A stretch of DNA of 64,000 nt from Ceratotherium simum simum (Eukaryota > Chordata > Mammalia > Perissodactyla > Rhinocerotidae): positions 9,370,662 through 9,434,661 of the forward strand of contig NW_004454166.1 in the NCBI RefSeq assembly GCF_000283155.1, written 5' to 3'. Below, in pieces: positions 13,170-24,392 of the stretch (its first letter is position 1; each line of letters begins with the position of its first letter). The notes beneath the pieces were generated by a model. It ran no database searches, was not told the DNA's origin, and saw only the letters and a list, made by a program, of their open reading frames with translations. Made by a program: the position numbers and the translations under genes.

Positions 13170-13275
13170 AATCTGGGATCTGTATCCATTTATTCTCCAG
13201 GTCATTTCACCTAGCTGTGTTTCCACTGCCTCATCTGTAAAATAAGGGGTAAAAAAAAGACCTCTCTGAGCCCTG
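13170..13275 (+). repeat. MIR SINE fragment
   Basis: The MIR core is visible as CACTGCCTCATCTGTAAAAT followed by AAGGGG. Confidence 0.6.
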
Positions 13276-13828
13276 GACAGAACAGAATATACACATGAGC
13301 TGACCCTCATTGACCAGGTGGGCGACAAACGCCTCCTGTGTGTGAAAAGCCAGAGCAGCATACAGACATTGTGCTAGGGAACTTCACAACAGCCTCCTCC
13401 CTCCAGAGCACGGCTGCTGAAGTCTGGAAGGCCGACCCAGGCTGCATTTGCAATGGGTCTAGGTCACGAGCAACACTCTGGAGACCAGCAAGTATGCACA
13501 GTGTGTTTATAAGACTCTTCTGTTATGTCAACAGGCTCTGAGATGAGAACAGCTGGATGTGATCCATCTCCAACCACCTATCAGTGAATCCCCTGGAAGA
13601 GACATAAGAACCAAGAGGCTGATTAAACAGTCAACAACCCTTGGCAGTGCATGTGCATGGAGTGCCGGTGCGGAGGTCACTGGGTGGAGAAGCAGCAGGG
13701 GGCCTAAGAGCCCTGGCTACAAAGAACTTGCACTCTGGTCACACACATACTACACATGTGGACTTAGATTCACACACCACCAATGGCAGCTGCAGCCAGT
13801 GTGGACGCAGAAAGGCGATGTGGTGCGG

Positions 13829-13998
13829 TGCACAGGTTCTCAATCTTGGCTCCCATTAGACTCGCACAGGAAACTTTACAGAAATCCCAACGCCCAGGCC
13901 ACGCCTCCCAACAACTAATCCGAACTTCTAGGGGTAAGACCAAGGCATCAGAATTTTATAAAACTCCCCAGATGATTCCAGCCAAGTTTAAGAAAAAC
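13829..13998 (+). mobile_element. MER5-type hAT fragment
   Basis: CACAGGTTCTCAATCTTGGC, CCCAACGCCCAGGCCACGCC and CATCAGAATTTTATAAAACTC are followed by a GATTCCAGCCAAGTTTAAGA end. Confidence 0.65.
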
Positions 13999-14240
13999 GG
14001 TGTGGCAGAAAGATCAGGGGTGTGGGACCAGAAAAATCTAAGTTTGATGCTGGACTCTGCTGTTTATTAACTGTGTGGCTTTGAGAAATTCATTTTGCCT
14101 TTCTGAGCCCAAGTTTTCCTACCTAAGAGGTAAGGATAACAGTATCCACCTTTTGAAGATATGATGATTAGAGATATTCATATGTAAAGCATGAATAGTG
14201 AGCAACTGGTGTATGATAGGAACTCAATAAACAGTAATAA
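13998..14240 (+). repeat. MIR SINE
   Basis: Full MIR order: GACTCTGCTGTTTATTAACTG, TGTGGCTTTGAGAAATTC and a terminal GGAACTCAATAAACAGTAAT. It abuts the preceding MER5-type fragment. Confidence 0.8.
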
Positions 14241-14849
14241 TTTTGAGATTACTGAAAAGGATTCTTTTCACTCAACTTTTACCACTGTACCACAATGAAG
14301 TAGAGAGAAAAGGTGAGGACACAGTCCCTGTCCTCAAGGAACTTCCCAGGCTGATAAGGGAGAAGAGGCAAGTCAATAGAGCAAGCAGAAGCAGGGATGA
14401 GAAACCAGAGGAAGACAGCTCATGGAAGCATTTGACCAAGATGAGGCTTATCTGCAGGTGCTTCATAGGGGGAGTCAGGCTGAAGCCATTCTGGAAAAGG
14501 ACAGAGAGCCAAAAATCTCTGCAGGCTGCGGCTGGTGAGGAGAGGGTAAGGCCCCTCATGATGGCAGGGACCAGGACACTGGGGAGTCACAGTGCTGTGC
14601 ACATAGTGGGTTCTCCACAAATGTTTTTGAATGAATAAATAAAGGAACAAGCAGATAAACACAGAGAGAGAAGATTCCTCAAAACCTAAGATTTGGGGAG
14701 TAGGATGGGAGAAGGAAGTGAAAGAGGTATGGTGTGAGGCGAGAGTACGGTGGCTTTGGACCTCTGGCCTCAGTTTTTTCCATTACGTTGCTGGCAGGCA
14801 AATGAGTGGAGAAGCCAAGAATATTGAGAAAGCCAGATGTCTGAAACAG

Positions 14850-15190
14850 CCCTTCTCCTCTTAGCCTAGCTAACTCCTACCCCTTCTTTATGACTTGGCC
14901 CAAGAGTCATCTCCTCCAGGAAACCTGCCCTGACTTTCCCACCCTCAAGCTGAGTGAGGTGGCCCTCTTCGGTGCCCTGACAGCATCCCATGTGTCCCTC
15001 AAGCACTGCACAGAGGGAGCTTCAGTGGTCTGAGCACGCGTCTTTCTCCCTAGAAGAACAGAAGTGCCTTGAGGGCTAGGACTTTGTAATTCCAAAGTGC
15101 AGCAGTGCCAGGCACAGAGGAAGCACTCAGTATATGGTGCATGTATGAAGGAATGAGGGAGCACAAATGCATGAATAAATTAATGAACTG
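14850..15190 (+). repeat. L2 LINE 3' end
   Basis: TCTCCTCCAGGAAACCTGCC, CCTTGAGGGCTAGGACTTTG and GCCAGGCACAGAGGAAGCAC follow the L2 3' end order. Confidence 0.8.
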
Positions 15191-15653
15191 AGATGACCTG
15201 GGAAATGGCCAATTATGGAGAAGTAAAGTCACCTTGCAATGGTTGGGGAAGAGGGAACAGGAAATGAATGTGAAACAAACCAGGTCAAGATAGTGTCGAG
15301 TTTCTCTAAGCCCTCTCAGCCGCATCAGCACAGGTCAAGAAGACAGGCAGGTGTGTGGAAGCTGGAAGCAGGGGGTGGGCAAGTGTCAACAGAACAAATG
15401 GGGATGACAGTGGTATCTACCTCACTGGGCTGAGCTGGGGGTTAAATGAGAAAATGTACCTCGAGTCCCAGTATAATACCAGGCACCAAGAAACACGCTC
15501 AATAATGGATGGCTACTATCATCATCACTTTCAGGAAACACTGATCTTATTAGCTTCCTTGCTAAATTGACCCTAAAGCATATGCTTTTAGAAGAGATAA
15601 GAACACAGAAGTGACTTTGCCAACTAAGAGGAGAAATTGAATCTACGATCTAA

Positions 15654-15700
15654 GGGGGGGGTGTGTGTGTGTGTGCACATGTGAGTGTGTGTTATGTATC
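15654..15700 (+). repeat. G8 run and (GT)n microsatellite
   Basis: Eight G are followed by about seven GT units and an imperfect GT-rich tail. Confidence 0.9.
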
Positions 15701-15949
15701 CGCCTGGCTGAGCTCCCGAGTCAGACAGAATTATTGAATTCTTTCTGCTGAGACCGTCTATAAGGTGAAGAAAAGGTTGAAGCTGGCTAACTTGTCTATT
15801 CAGAACTTTATAGAAGGATAAATAAATTTAGCATTTTATAGAGAATTAACGGGAATGATCACATCTATGGGGTCAGTGCAAGGATAGGCATATGTCGACA
15901 AAAACCTGTAAGAAAGACAAGTCATGGGAGGCAAGATAGGGAACACTTA

Positions 15950-16165
15950 GCCATTTAACTTTGCCCAAGTAAGTTGACATGACCTCGATTTTCTTTCTTT
16001 TTTTTTGGGGGGGGGTACCAAATTACTTTATTTGAAGGAATGGTACAAATCAGAGAACTTAAGTAGATGTTTTGGTACTCGATTTTCTTAACTGTAAAAG
16101 GTGTGGGCTGTGGAAGAACATCTCCGATCCACTTATTCATGGTATTAACGTACACTTGGGGTAAA
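15950..16165 (+). repeat. MIR-like segment split by a retroposed tail
   Basis: TTTGCCCAAGTAAG before and CTTAACTGTAAAAGG after the insertion read as one MIR core once the 82-bp insert and one duplicate are set aside. Confidence 0.55.
15996..16077 (-). pseudogene. Retroposed mRNA 3' tail (82 bp), source unknown
   Basis: The insert is flanked by perfect 12-bp copies of CTCGATTTTCTT (15984-15995 and 16078-16089). On the minus strand it has AATAAA (16027-16032), then nine C and an A run of nine, as expected for a polyadenylated transcript copied by L1 machinery and strongly 5'-truncated. I cannot identify the parent gene. Confidence 0.7.
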
Positions 16166-16370
16166 ACTCTGAAATCAGCTCTGGATATAACATCAGAACA
16201 GCTGAATTCAAGTCCCAGCTCTGCTGTTTCCTAACTGTGCAACCATGAACCTCACTCTTCCCCTTAATCTTTCTGGGCCTCAGTTTCCTTAGATGTCAAA
16301 TGAGACTAACAACATTCACAGGTTGTTGTGAAAACCAAGACCAAGAATGTGAAAGTACTCACTCAGGGGG
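16165..16370 (+). repeat. MIR SINE
   Basis: AGTCCCAGCTCTGCTGTTTCC, GGGCCTCAGTTTCCTTAGATG and GGTTGTTGTGAAAACCAAG are in MIR order (first motif at about 16211). Confidence 0.8.
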
Positions 16371-16899
16371 AAAGAGATGACGAGCCTCAAGAGTTTACAT
16401 GGGTAACTGAGAGGGTGTAAATGCTGTCACAGAACACAGTTATCAGGGAGCTGAACTGGTCCCTAAATTAAATGTGAGTCCCTGCTGCCCGAAGAGAAGA
16501 CTGAAAGTCACTATCCAGCAAAAGGCAGAGAGAGTTTTCCTGCCGCAATCTCTCCGATTTGGACCAAAATATTTGATCCGCTGAGCTCAGCCTCCTTGGT
16601 TTCACCTGGAGAAGCAAACATTGGCCTATCTGTTTCCCAGAGAGCTCTGCTTTGGGTGCAGTTAGATGTGGGGCAAAGGAAAGGAGAGAAAAAAAAAAAA
16701 AAAACCAGTTCAGGAACTTGGAGTCTAAAGGACAAGACCAGGGAACTGTGCATTTGTGGGCTGGGGAAGAACAGGACAGAAGCCTCGGTTTCTTGGCCAG
16801 TCCTCTGGGCCAGGCTCTCCGACCAAGCTAAGGAGACACCAACATAGCAGGTGGAGGGGTGTGGTGGGGAGATGCCCTGCACTGGGGGATGCTTTCAGG

Positions 16900-17100
16900 G
16901 CCCCTTAGTGTTCCTTCTGCTTCTCTCCAGCCTGCCTGAGCGCAGCGGAGGAGGAGGGGCACGGAGCGGCGACGAGGGAAGGAGGAGGAGGGAGGAGGGA
17001 AGGCGGCAGAGACCGGAAGGCAGAGAAGGGGAGCCCTCAGCGAGCTGAGCCGGCTGGGGTTACTCTCGGTCAGTGCCCTCCAGTCCCCAGCTCGGGTTTC
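16900..17100. other. GC-rich purine island in intron 5
   Basis: This patch contains several CpGs and GGAGGA-type repeats (about 16936-17035), bordered by the DR4 element. It stands out from the AT-rich surroundings and has no repeat-family resemblance that I can see. It could be an intronic enhancer. Confidence 0.55.
17057..17072 (+). promoter_or_regulatory. DR4 element (LXRE-like), intron 5
   Basis: GGGTTA-CTCT-CGGTCA repeats the half-sites of the promoter element and differs from the intron 1 copy at only one spacer base. It sits at the edge of a non-repetitive GC-rich island in intron 5, about 46 kb downstream of the start. It is an enhancer candidate by motif and context only. Confidence 0.68.
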
Positions 17101-17774
17101 AAGATCACTGCAGTCTCTTTTGTTCAACATGAAAAGAAACCACAGCAATCAGCTGCTAGAGAAGTGGGTGGAGGAGGCAAATGAGAAAAAGGAGAAGTGG
17201 AGAAAGAGATCACGCTAGCTTCCAAGGCCCAGATACTCTTCTCAGAAGGACCCCAGGAGGGACCCCCAGCCCCTGCCCTGTCAAACGGGCAACGGCCTAG
17301 CGGGGCCGGGCCAAATTCTACCTCAGGCTTTACTCAGCCTAAGCTTGTCCAGCCATATAAACACGACTTTGAAACATTTCCCTGCTATAAAAGGGCTGGT
17401 AACAAACACACTTCGGTGTTTTCTAGGTGTTTTTTGTTGTTTTGGTTTGTTTTTCTGATGCTAGGGCTCTACTTTCTTCTTCAAGGATAGCTACTGCCCG
17501 CCTCACTGAGATGGCTGGACCCTCTCTGGGAAGACCAGGGCTCCTCTGGGACAGTCAGGGCTCTGGAGAAGGGGGACCAGAAGGGGGACCAGGGTGATCT
17601 GGCTGATCCCTGGGGTGACTCCTTAGGGCAGGGGAGAGGAGGCCTGGAGCCTGGGGTACACACAGCCTCAGGACCACCCTGCTGTGCATCTGGGCCTGGG
17701 GTTCCCAACCCGGGAGAAGTTTCCTTCTCTACAGTGAGGGTTTGCTGAGGGATACCAAGACATACCCGAAAGAT

Positions 17775-17945
17775 CTCAGGTTCTAGAGTCTGGCTAACCT
17801 GGTTCAAATCTCCGTTCCAGAATTTTCCAGTTGTGTGGCCTTGGAGAGGTCACTTAGGCTCTCTGAGTCTGCATTTTTCTATAAATGGAGTCTACCTTAC
17901 TAGGGGTGTGGGTTAGGTAAGCACTAATGACACTAAGTGTGTACA
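17775..17945 (+). repeat. MIR SINE
   Basis: CTAGAGTCTGGCTAACCTGG, GTGTGGCCTTGGAGAGGTCAC and CTCTGAGTCTGCATTTTTC follow the MIR order. Confidence 0.75.
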
Positions 17946-19261
17946 GGACTCTGAATACTGACTCACACATACTGCAAGAGAAAACACAAACTTAAAATTA
18001 AACAAGTTAAAAATTAACGTTGATAAAGTCACAGATGACAATTATGTGAAGGGTTCCCAAGAGAAACCAGAATATTTAGGGATACACTCCCTGAACCCTT
18101 GAGTCCAGTACCAGGGAAGCCAGAGTCTTCTCTTGAGCCCAGCAGGAGTATTATAACTTCAGGAACCACATATTCCTTAAAGTAGTCTACATGTAACGCG
18201 AACCTGCATTAGCTCAACAAACTTCTAAATGGCTACTGAACCCAAAACACAAGTGCTATGGTTTAAAGTAGCAATATTTCTCAGTGCTCCTTGAAAGCAG
18301 GAGCCTGTAACAAAAGAGATGTTGTATAAAGACATGATCCTTGCCCTTGCCTTCCAAGAGGAGACGGTGAGCAGAGTTGTGAGCCTCCAGCCGTCTCTGC
18401 CACTCCAGAATCAGTCATCATTGAATCGGGGGATGGACAGAGAGATCTACTAAGACAATAACATACCTATGTCTTACTGAGAAGTGGGCAAGGTGGGAGA
18501 GGCTGTTGGTAGCCCCCGGAATGAGGACTGACATCAGCTGATAAGAAGCTGAATGGTAACCAGGTCCCCAAAGAGCCAGTGGAGACTGTGACCCCAAGAG
18601 GGAAAGAGTGGCCTGTTCACACTGGCCAGGAGCTCTCCTGATGCAAAGGGCGTGGCAGGCACAGTTGGGCTGGCTCTGGAAGCCCAGAAGGAAAGGAAAG
18701 GTAACTCCTGGAGGCAGCATTGGCCCAAATGAGTTCTGGACCTGAAGAGAAAGAAAGGAAGAGACAAGGAGCCAATATTACACAAAGCAAGAAAATGGCT
18801 GATACATCCCTGCACGGAGAACCCTTTGTGAAGGCCAGAAAGGTGGGAGAGGACGCCCAGAAAAGGCAAGGAACAAAGAGAAGGTAAGAAGTCAAGACGA
18901 TGAAACACAGAATCCAGAAAAAGGAAAGACTGAATCAAACAGAAAGAGCAGAGAGAAAAAGAGCTGGGAAGAAAGAAAAGAGAGTTTGAGGCATTCAGTC
19001 CTCACTGAGGAGCTGGTCTCTCATTGAAAACGAGACCGGATGCTCCTAGCACCACACGACGTGGGATTAGAACCAGCCTGCAGGGCCCTGAGAAGCCGAG
19101 GAACAAAGGAAAGGAAAAGAAGATGAGTTTATGAGTTAGGGGCTGAGAAGAGAACGTTTCTAGGCCTGGACTAAGGAAGCATTATCAATACATAAAATGT
19201 ATAAATTGCTTAATTTTTTCTTACTTTTAAAATTAATAAAATGTATTAAGAGACACGGTAG

Positions 19262-19490
19262 TGCCTTGTGGGCAGAGGAAAGTGATTCACATTTACGAGC
19301 ATCAGACACATCACATGTATTATTTTCTAGAATCCCTAAAACAAGCTTACCAGAAAGGTATTATTATTCCCATTTTTCAAATGAGGTGACAGACCCAGAG
19401 AAGTTAATATCCTGCTCAAGGTCAAAGAACAAGTGGTAAATTTGAACCAAATCAGCTCCAACTACAAAGTTGTGGCTCTTCCACTACATT
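19262..19490 (-). repeat. MIR SINE
   Basis: Antisense MIR: ATTATTATTCCCATTTTTCAA, ATGAGGTGACAGACCCAGAG and CAAGGTCAAAGAACAAGTGG. Confidence 0.8.
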
Positions 19491-19574
19491 GGAATTAAAT
19501 AATGGTTTTACTCTTTTAAGTAAAGCTGGTGATGCCACCCATGCTTCCTGGTATTGGAATAAGGCAACATGGCA

Positions 19575-19770
19575 GCACACTATGGTGGAAAGATGCTGAG
19601 ACTTGCATCAGACAGACCTGGATTCAATTCACAACTTTAATCTGTGACCTTGGGCAACAGAAAGAACCTTTTCGAGCCTCAGCTTCCTGATCAATAAAAT
19701 GGGAATGATAATACTAATCTGGTGGAGCTGTTATAAGCCTTGAATATAACAATATATTAAAATCTAAAAT
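19575..19770 (+). repeat. MIR SINE
   Basis: AGACAGACCTGGATTCAATTC, CTGTGACCTTGGGCAACAG and GAGCCTCAGCTTCCTGATC lie in order. Confidence 0.8.
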
Positions 19771-20719
19771 GGCATCATTACTGGTTCAACTTAGTCTGCT
19801 GGACAAAGTGTCACCCTAAGCTTGCCCTTTTGTGCCTCAATGCAACAGTGATGAGAGGGCTAGAAATGGGAAGCTTTCAGTGAGAAACAAACTGGATTCC
19901 CAAATTGCTCTTTGCCACCCACAAGGTAAAAAAATCTCATGCTGGAAAAGCAAGAGACATAAAACAGTGTTCTTGACGTTAACAACCCAAAGTTTTTAAA
20001 GGCAGTCTGATATTGTGGGGTACATGCTGTCCTGTAATTGAGTACAATTGTGTTTTCTATTCTTGTCTGGGCAAAGTTGACCTTTGATTTGATTTAGTGC
20101 AAGCAATATTTCAACACAGCAGTACAGCATTGCGTCCCCCCGATTATAGCCCTGCTGGGGCCAGGCCCCCACCCTGGATGGAAACCAACAGCCTGGGCTC
20201 TGGGACACAGCCTAGCTTTGACAGGTCTGAGAAAACTTTCCAATTATGAAATTCTAAGGCCCTAAATCAGAACTTTTGATAAGAGCATAGAGAACGTGAA
20301 CTGCAATCACCCCAAGATTTCAAGGAATTTCCAGTTTGATGACATAACGTTGACACATATGTCATCTGATCTCCGAACAAGATGACACATGGGGGACCAC
20401 AAGGACAGAAAACAAAGTTTGGGGCTGCAACTTCAACTTCAGCAGCTGCCCAAATGGAAGGAGGGGGTTCGGGCAGGGAAGGAGAAGTGGCTGTGAGTCA
20501 CAGGATGTTCTTTCTAGATGGGCCTTAAGGAATGTTCCACCCGTGCCTGATACCTATGAAGCCAGGAAATGGAGGAAGTCTGTTGTCTCCACTTAGACAT
20601 TTCTGGCATTTCTCTCGGAAGCCCTCGTCTCCTTTCTGATCCCAGCCCATCTATGCCTAGTATCCTATCACCTTGGGGAAGTTTCTGGCTACCCTGGGCT
20701 GCTCTCTTTAGGATGAACT

Positions 20720-20880
20720 GACAGCAGAGTATGAAAGACTGGAGTTCTAGTCCTATTCCTGCCCCTTGCCAGCTGTGCTTCTTTAGGCAAGTTACTGAGC
20801 CTCTCTGAACTTCAGCTCCTTCATATGGATAAAAAGGAACAAAATTCCCTACCTCACATGATGGTTGTACAGTGAACTAC
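20720..20880 (+). repeat. MIR SINE
   Basis: GGCAAGTTACTGAGCCTCTC and the following CTTCAGCTCCTTCAT core mark a sense MIR that abuts an antisense MIR. Confidence 0.75.
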
Positions 20881-20884
20881 AACA

Positions 20885-21125
20885 CAAGCCTGGTACTTAC
20901 GATGTGCCAGATACCATACCAAATGCTTACCCTTATTAGCTCATTTATTCCCCACAAGACATCTCTAAGAGAAGATTATTACCTCCATTTTGAGGAAACT
21001 GAGACACACAGATGTTACAGAAGTATCCAAGTTCACACAGCTGGGAAGCAGGAGAGCCAAGATTTGAACCAAGGCAGTCTGGCTGCCAAGGCTGTTCTCT
21101 TAACACTAAATTGTACTGTCCAGTG
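20885..21125 (-). repeat. MIR SINE
   Basis: Antisense MIR: ACGATGTGCCAGATACCATAC, TTTTGAGGAAACTGAGACAC, CACACAGCTGGGAAGCAGG and TTTGAACCAAGGCAGTCTGG. Confidence 0.85.
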
Positions 21126-23297
21126 GATGTCACAAGATGATAATTTTACATCCTCTTCCCTCAACTCCCCGCCACAGCCAACCACCTTGCCATGTCACTA
21201 AAGCCTGCCCTGCCCTCTGGGGGTCTTGTCTTTTTGACTTACAGAGATCAAAGCAGACTCAAAGGTCCATACAGTGAGTTTTCAGTATTACCAGGAAATC
21301 CAACAGCCTGAAAGTTCTGACCCTTTTCCCTAAGGGTCCCTTTTCCCTTTTCCTAAGCATAAAGTCCAGCATAACCTTCAGGACTTATTTCACAAAAGTC
21401 TGGGTCAGAGCCACATGAAAAATGCCAAACAAATCAGATTTGTACCATGAATACACAGAAAATGACAGCCATGCCACTGATACACAAAAATCTAGCCGAA
21501 GGGATGGAGAAGCTCAAGACCCAAGTCAGGACATCTGGATGCACACAGAGCTGCTCTGGATCTCTCCTCCAGTCCTTCCCCTTTCCCACCTGTGACCTCA
21601 ACAATGGGGGATGTCTTCCAAAGGGACATCTCCAGCCCACTGACCAAATGCCCAAAGTTCTTCCTTGTTCTTTCCTGGCAAAGTTCTCATAAGCTTCAGA
21701 GAGCTCTGCATGCTGGAGAGAAGGCATTTCAGAAGCCCCTGAATCAAGGGCTGTGGGAGGCCAGTTGTAACCCTAGTTCTCACTAGGGAAGCTGAGATAA
21801 GGTACTCAGGCCATGGCACACAGCCACATAGGTTGTTCACTACTCAACTTCAGGGAACACAATTCTCATGGGCAGTGCCATTCACAGGGGTGTACATGGC
21901 ATCCCCAGAAATGTGTGAGTTGGCAGCCCTCAGTAAAGCCTGAAAGCCATCCCTCAACTGCCCCACTTACGTGCCCTGGCCCAATTCAGCAGGTCCAAAA
22001 AATGATCTTCTGAAGTCCCACAGAGCACCTACTGGTCTTCTGTTAAAGGGCATTGGTGTGGCTATAACTTGGGACAGGACCAGACACCTGGAGAGCTAAG
22101 ATCTTGGCTGAGGATGGAAGTTGCTGAGTCCCATGAACAGGGGAGATTGAGGACCTGGCATCCAGCCACCACTGAACCCAAAGCCCTGTCCACTGGGCCA
22201 GGCCACAGCTGATAAAGATGAGATCCCCACAAGCCTAGGAATTGTCCCTGGGCCAGCATAAGCAATGGTGAGGCTGGGGGTGCAGTCTTGTGGTGCAGCA
22301 GTGTACAAGAGTCTAGCTAACTGTGGGAATGGGGGACAGTGAGGAGTTGGGAACTTCTTATAGGGTATGTGAGGATGGCATACCCCAGGAAGGCAAGAAG
22401 CCTCAGCTCCGGGATATCTACTTCCCAACTTCCAGCCAAACAGTAAGCCCTGACCACTATATGTGGTACAAACCCAAGAGAGGCCTGGGCCCGTGGTGCT
22501 ACCTAGAGACGAAGGAGCGTGTGCAGTTGAGATTCCAAGATTTGAGAGCGGAGCATGGCCCTGGGGCAAAGTGGATGTCTGAGCAGAAATGTTCAGCAGG
22601 AAGCAGACTAATGAGCCTGGTATCACTCAGCAATGCATTTAAGTAGCTGAAAAGGAAATAAGCAGTAAAGACAAAGAAGAGAGCAAAGGAACATCTCCTT
22701 TTTCAGCCCAGTCCTGATGTGAGCAGCACCAGCCCCATCTGGGCGGCCTTAGTTCTGACCAGCCTGCTGGTCACTCCATCTGAAATGCCAGATTCACCAA
22801 AGAGAGGGCAGGTGGGCTGGAGTGGTGAGAGAGGCTGCCAGGCCGGGCGAAGCATAAGGCTGAGGGAGGAGGCAGCTTTTCCTGGCTCCCCAGTGCCTCT
22901 GGCTCAGGCAGATGCAGGTTTGTGAGGACTGAAGCTGACACAATTTGAGGGGCTCTCTTTAAGAAAAGGAATATTTTTTGAAAATCCAATTTTGGCAATT
23001 TTTGACTGCTGAGCTCCCTACCAGAGACTTGGAAGGGGACTGTGAAAGTGAAACTTTTTTAGCTCTCAGTAAATCCACTTCAGGCTTCTGGGTCCATGGC
23101 AGCCCTTCCAGTAACATTCTGGAAGGTAAACCTTGTGGAAGAAAGAAAGCCAAGACTCTTACTAGAACTTTTGTCCTTGTTACTAATTTAGAGCTCTGTT
23201 AACTTGGGTTCACACAAGGGAATCAACTCTGCAATTACATGGGCTGGGCTTTTATACTTTTCAAAGCACATTCACTTGACCCTTAAAATACTCTGTG

Positions 23298-23536
23298 GGG
23301 GCCAGCCCAGTGCTGTAGTGGTTAAGTTCAGTGCGCTCCACTTCAGCGGCTGATGTTTGTGGTTTCAGATCCCAGGCGTGGACCTATACCACTCACAAAG
23401 CCATGATGTGGCAGTGACCCACATACAAAATAGAGGAAGACTGGCACAGATGTTAGCTCAGGACCAATCTTCCTCAAGCAAAAAAAGGAAAATTGGCAAC
23501 GGATGTTAGCTCAGGGCCAATCTTCCTCACCAAAAA
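23298..23536 (+). mobile_element. ERE SINE (tail type A)
   Basis: It starts GGGGCCAGCCCAGTGCTGTAG, has a tRNA-like head (GTGGTTAAG), and carries two GATGTTAGCTCAGG...CAATCTTCCTCA blocks before an A-rich end. AAAATACTCTGTG flanks it on both sides as a target-site duplication. EREs are perissodactyl SINEs. Confidence 0.93.
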
Positions 23537-23574
23537 AAAATACTCTGTGAAGGAGAAAAGGCGCATATTTTCTC

Positions 23575-23720
23575 TCACCTTTATTCCAGAAAGATTCACT
23601 GACTGTATACCATGTGCCTGCTACTGTGCTGATGCTTGGGATAAAGCCATGAACAAGGTCCAGTCCCGCCCTCAAGGGGCTACAGTCTCAGGGAGGCCTA
23701 CATCACCAATTAGTCCCAGA
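23575..23720 (-). repeat. Antisense L2 fragment
   Basis: TGTGCCTGCTACTGTGCTGATG, AAAGCCATGAACAAGGTCC and GCCCTCAAGGGGCTACAG read as the reverse complement of an L2 3' end. Confidence 0.65.
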
Positions 23721-23799
23721 TAATCCCCCATCCAAGTACTGACCAAGTTTCCAAGATGAAACATTTTCAGGTTGTTTTGCCAAAGTCCCAATTTTGAGG

Positions 23800-24070
23800 C
23801 AAGGACAGTTAAGGCCCAGAGAGGTTGAACAAATTGGCAAAGGCCAAAAAGTTAGCCAGGAAGAGAAGGGGAGATAAAACCAACTCAGATTTCTGGCATG
23901 TCAACTATGTGCTATGACCCTGCTCAGTCATCCACGGACGTCATCTGATTTACTGCTCAACAACACTTGGGGCAGCTAACTTCCATTTTTCAGGTAAACT
24001 GAGGGTCAGAGAGAATCAAAACGTGCCAAAGGTTCACACTTAATGAGGGATAGTGCCTGAATTTATTCCC
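23800..24070 (-). repeat. MIR SINE pieces
   Basis: Two antisense MIR-like cores are present: GTTAAGGCCCAGAGAGGTTG near 23808 and CATTTTTCAGGTAAACTGAGG near 23983. Confidence 0.65.
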
Positions 24071-24156
24071 AAAATGAATCTTCCTGTGAGGGGGAGTGAA
24101 ATCAGGAACGACCTATATCACTATCTTGGTGACATCACTCCCCAAAAATGAATCTT

Positions 24157-24392
24157 TTATTTTATTTTATTTGGTGAGGAAGATTAGCCCTGAGCTAACA
24201 TCTGTTGCCAATCCTCCTCTTTTTGCTGAGGAAGACTGGCCCTGGGCTAACATCCGTGTCCATCCTGCTCTACTTTATACGTGGGACGCTGCCACAGCAT
24301 GGCTTGATAGGTGTTGCGTAGGTCTGCGCCCAGGATCCAAACCTGTGAACCCCTCTGAAGCGGAGTGCGTGAACTACGCCCCTGGGCCAGCC
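24157..24392 (-). mobile_element. ERE SINE (tail type A), inverted
   Basis: On the plus strand it reads T-rich start, GAGGAAGATTAGCCCTGAGC, GAGGAAGACTGGCCCTGGGC, a CCACAGCATGGCTTGATAGG core, and ends CTGGGCCAGCC. Flanks CCCAAAAATGAATCTT and CCCAAAAAGGAATCTT are a target duplication with one mismatch. Confidence 0.93.

Noticed and set aside
22096..22626. 176-codon minus-strand ORF in intron 5
   Set aside because: It has no domain, splice or promoter signal, and the Pro/Ser/Gly-rich translation looks like non-coding GC-rich DNA.
23298..23380. tRNA-like heads of the ERE elements as tRNA genes
   Set aside because: They are SINE promoters followed by SINE tails, with target duplications, and do not fold as full tRNAs.
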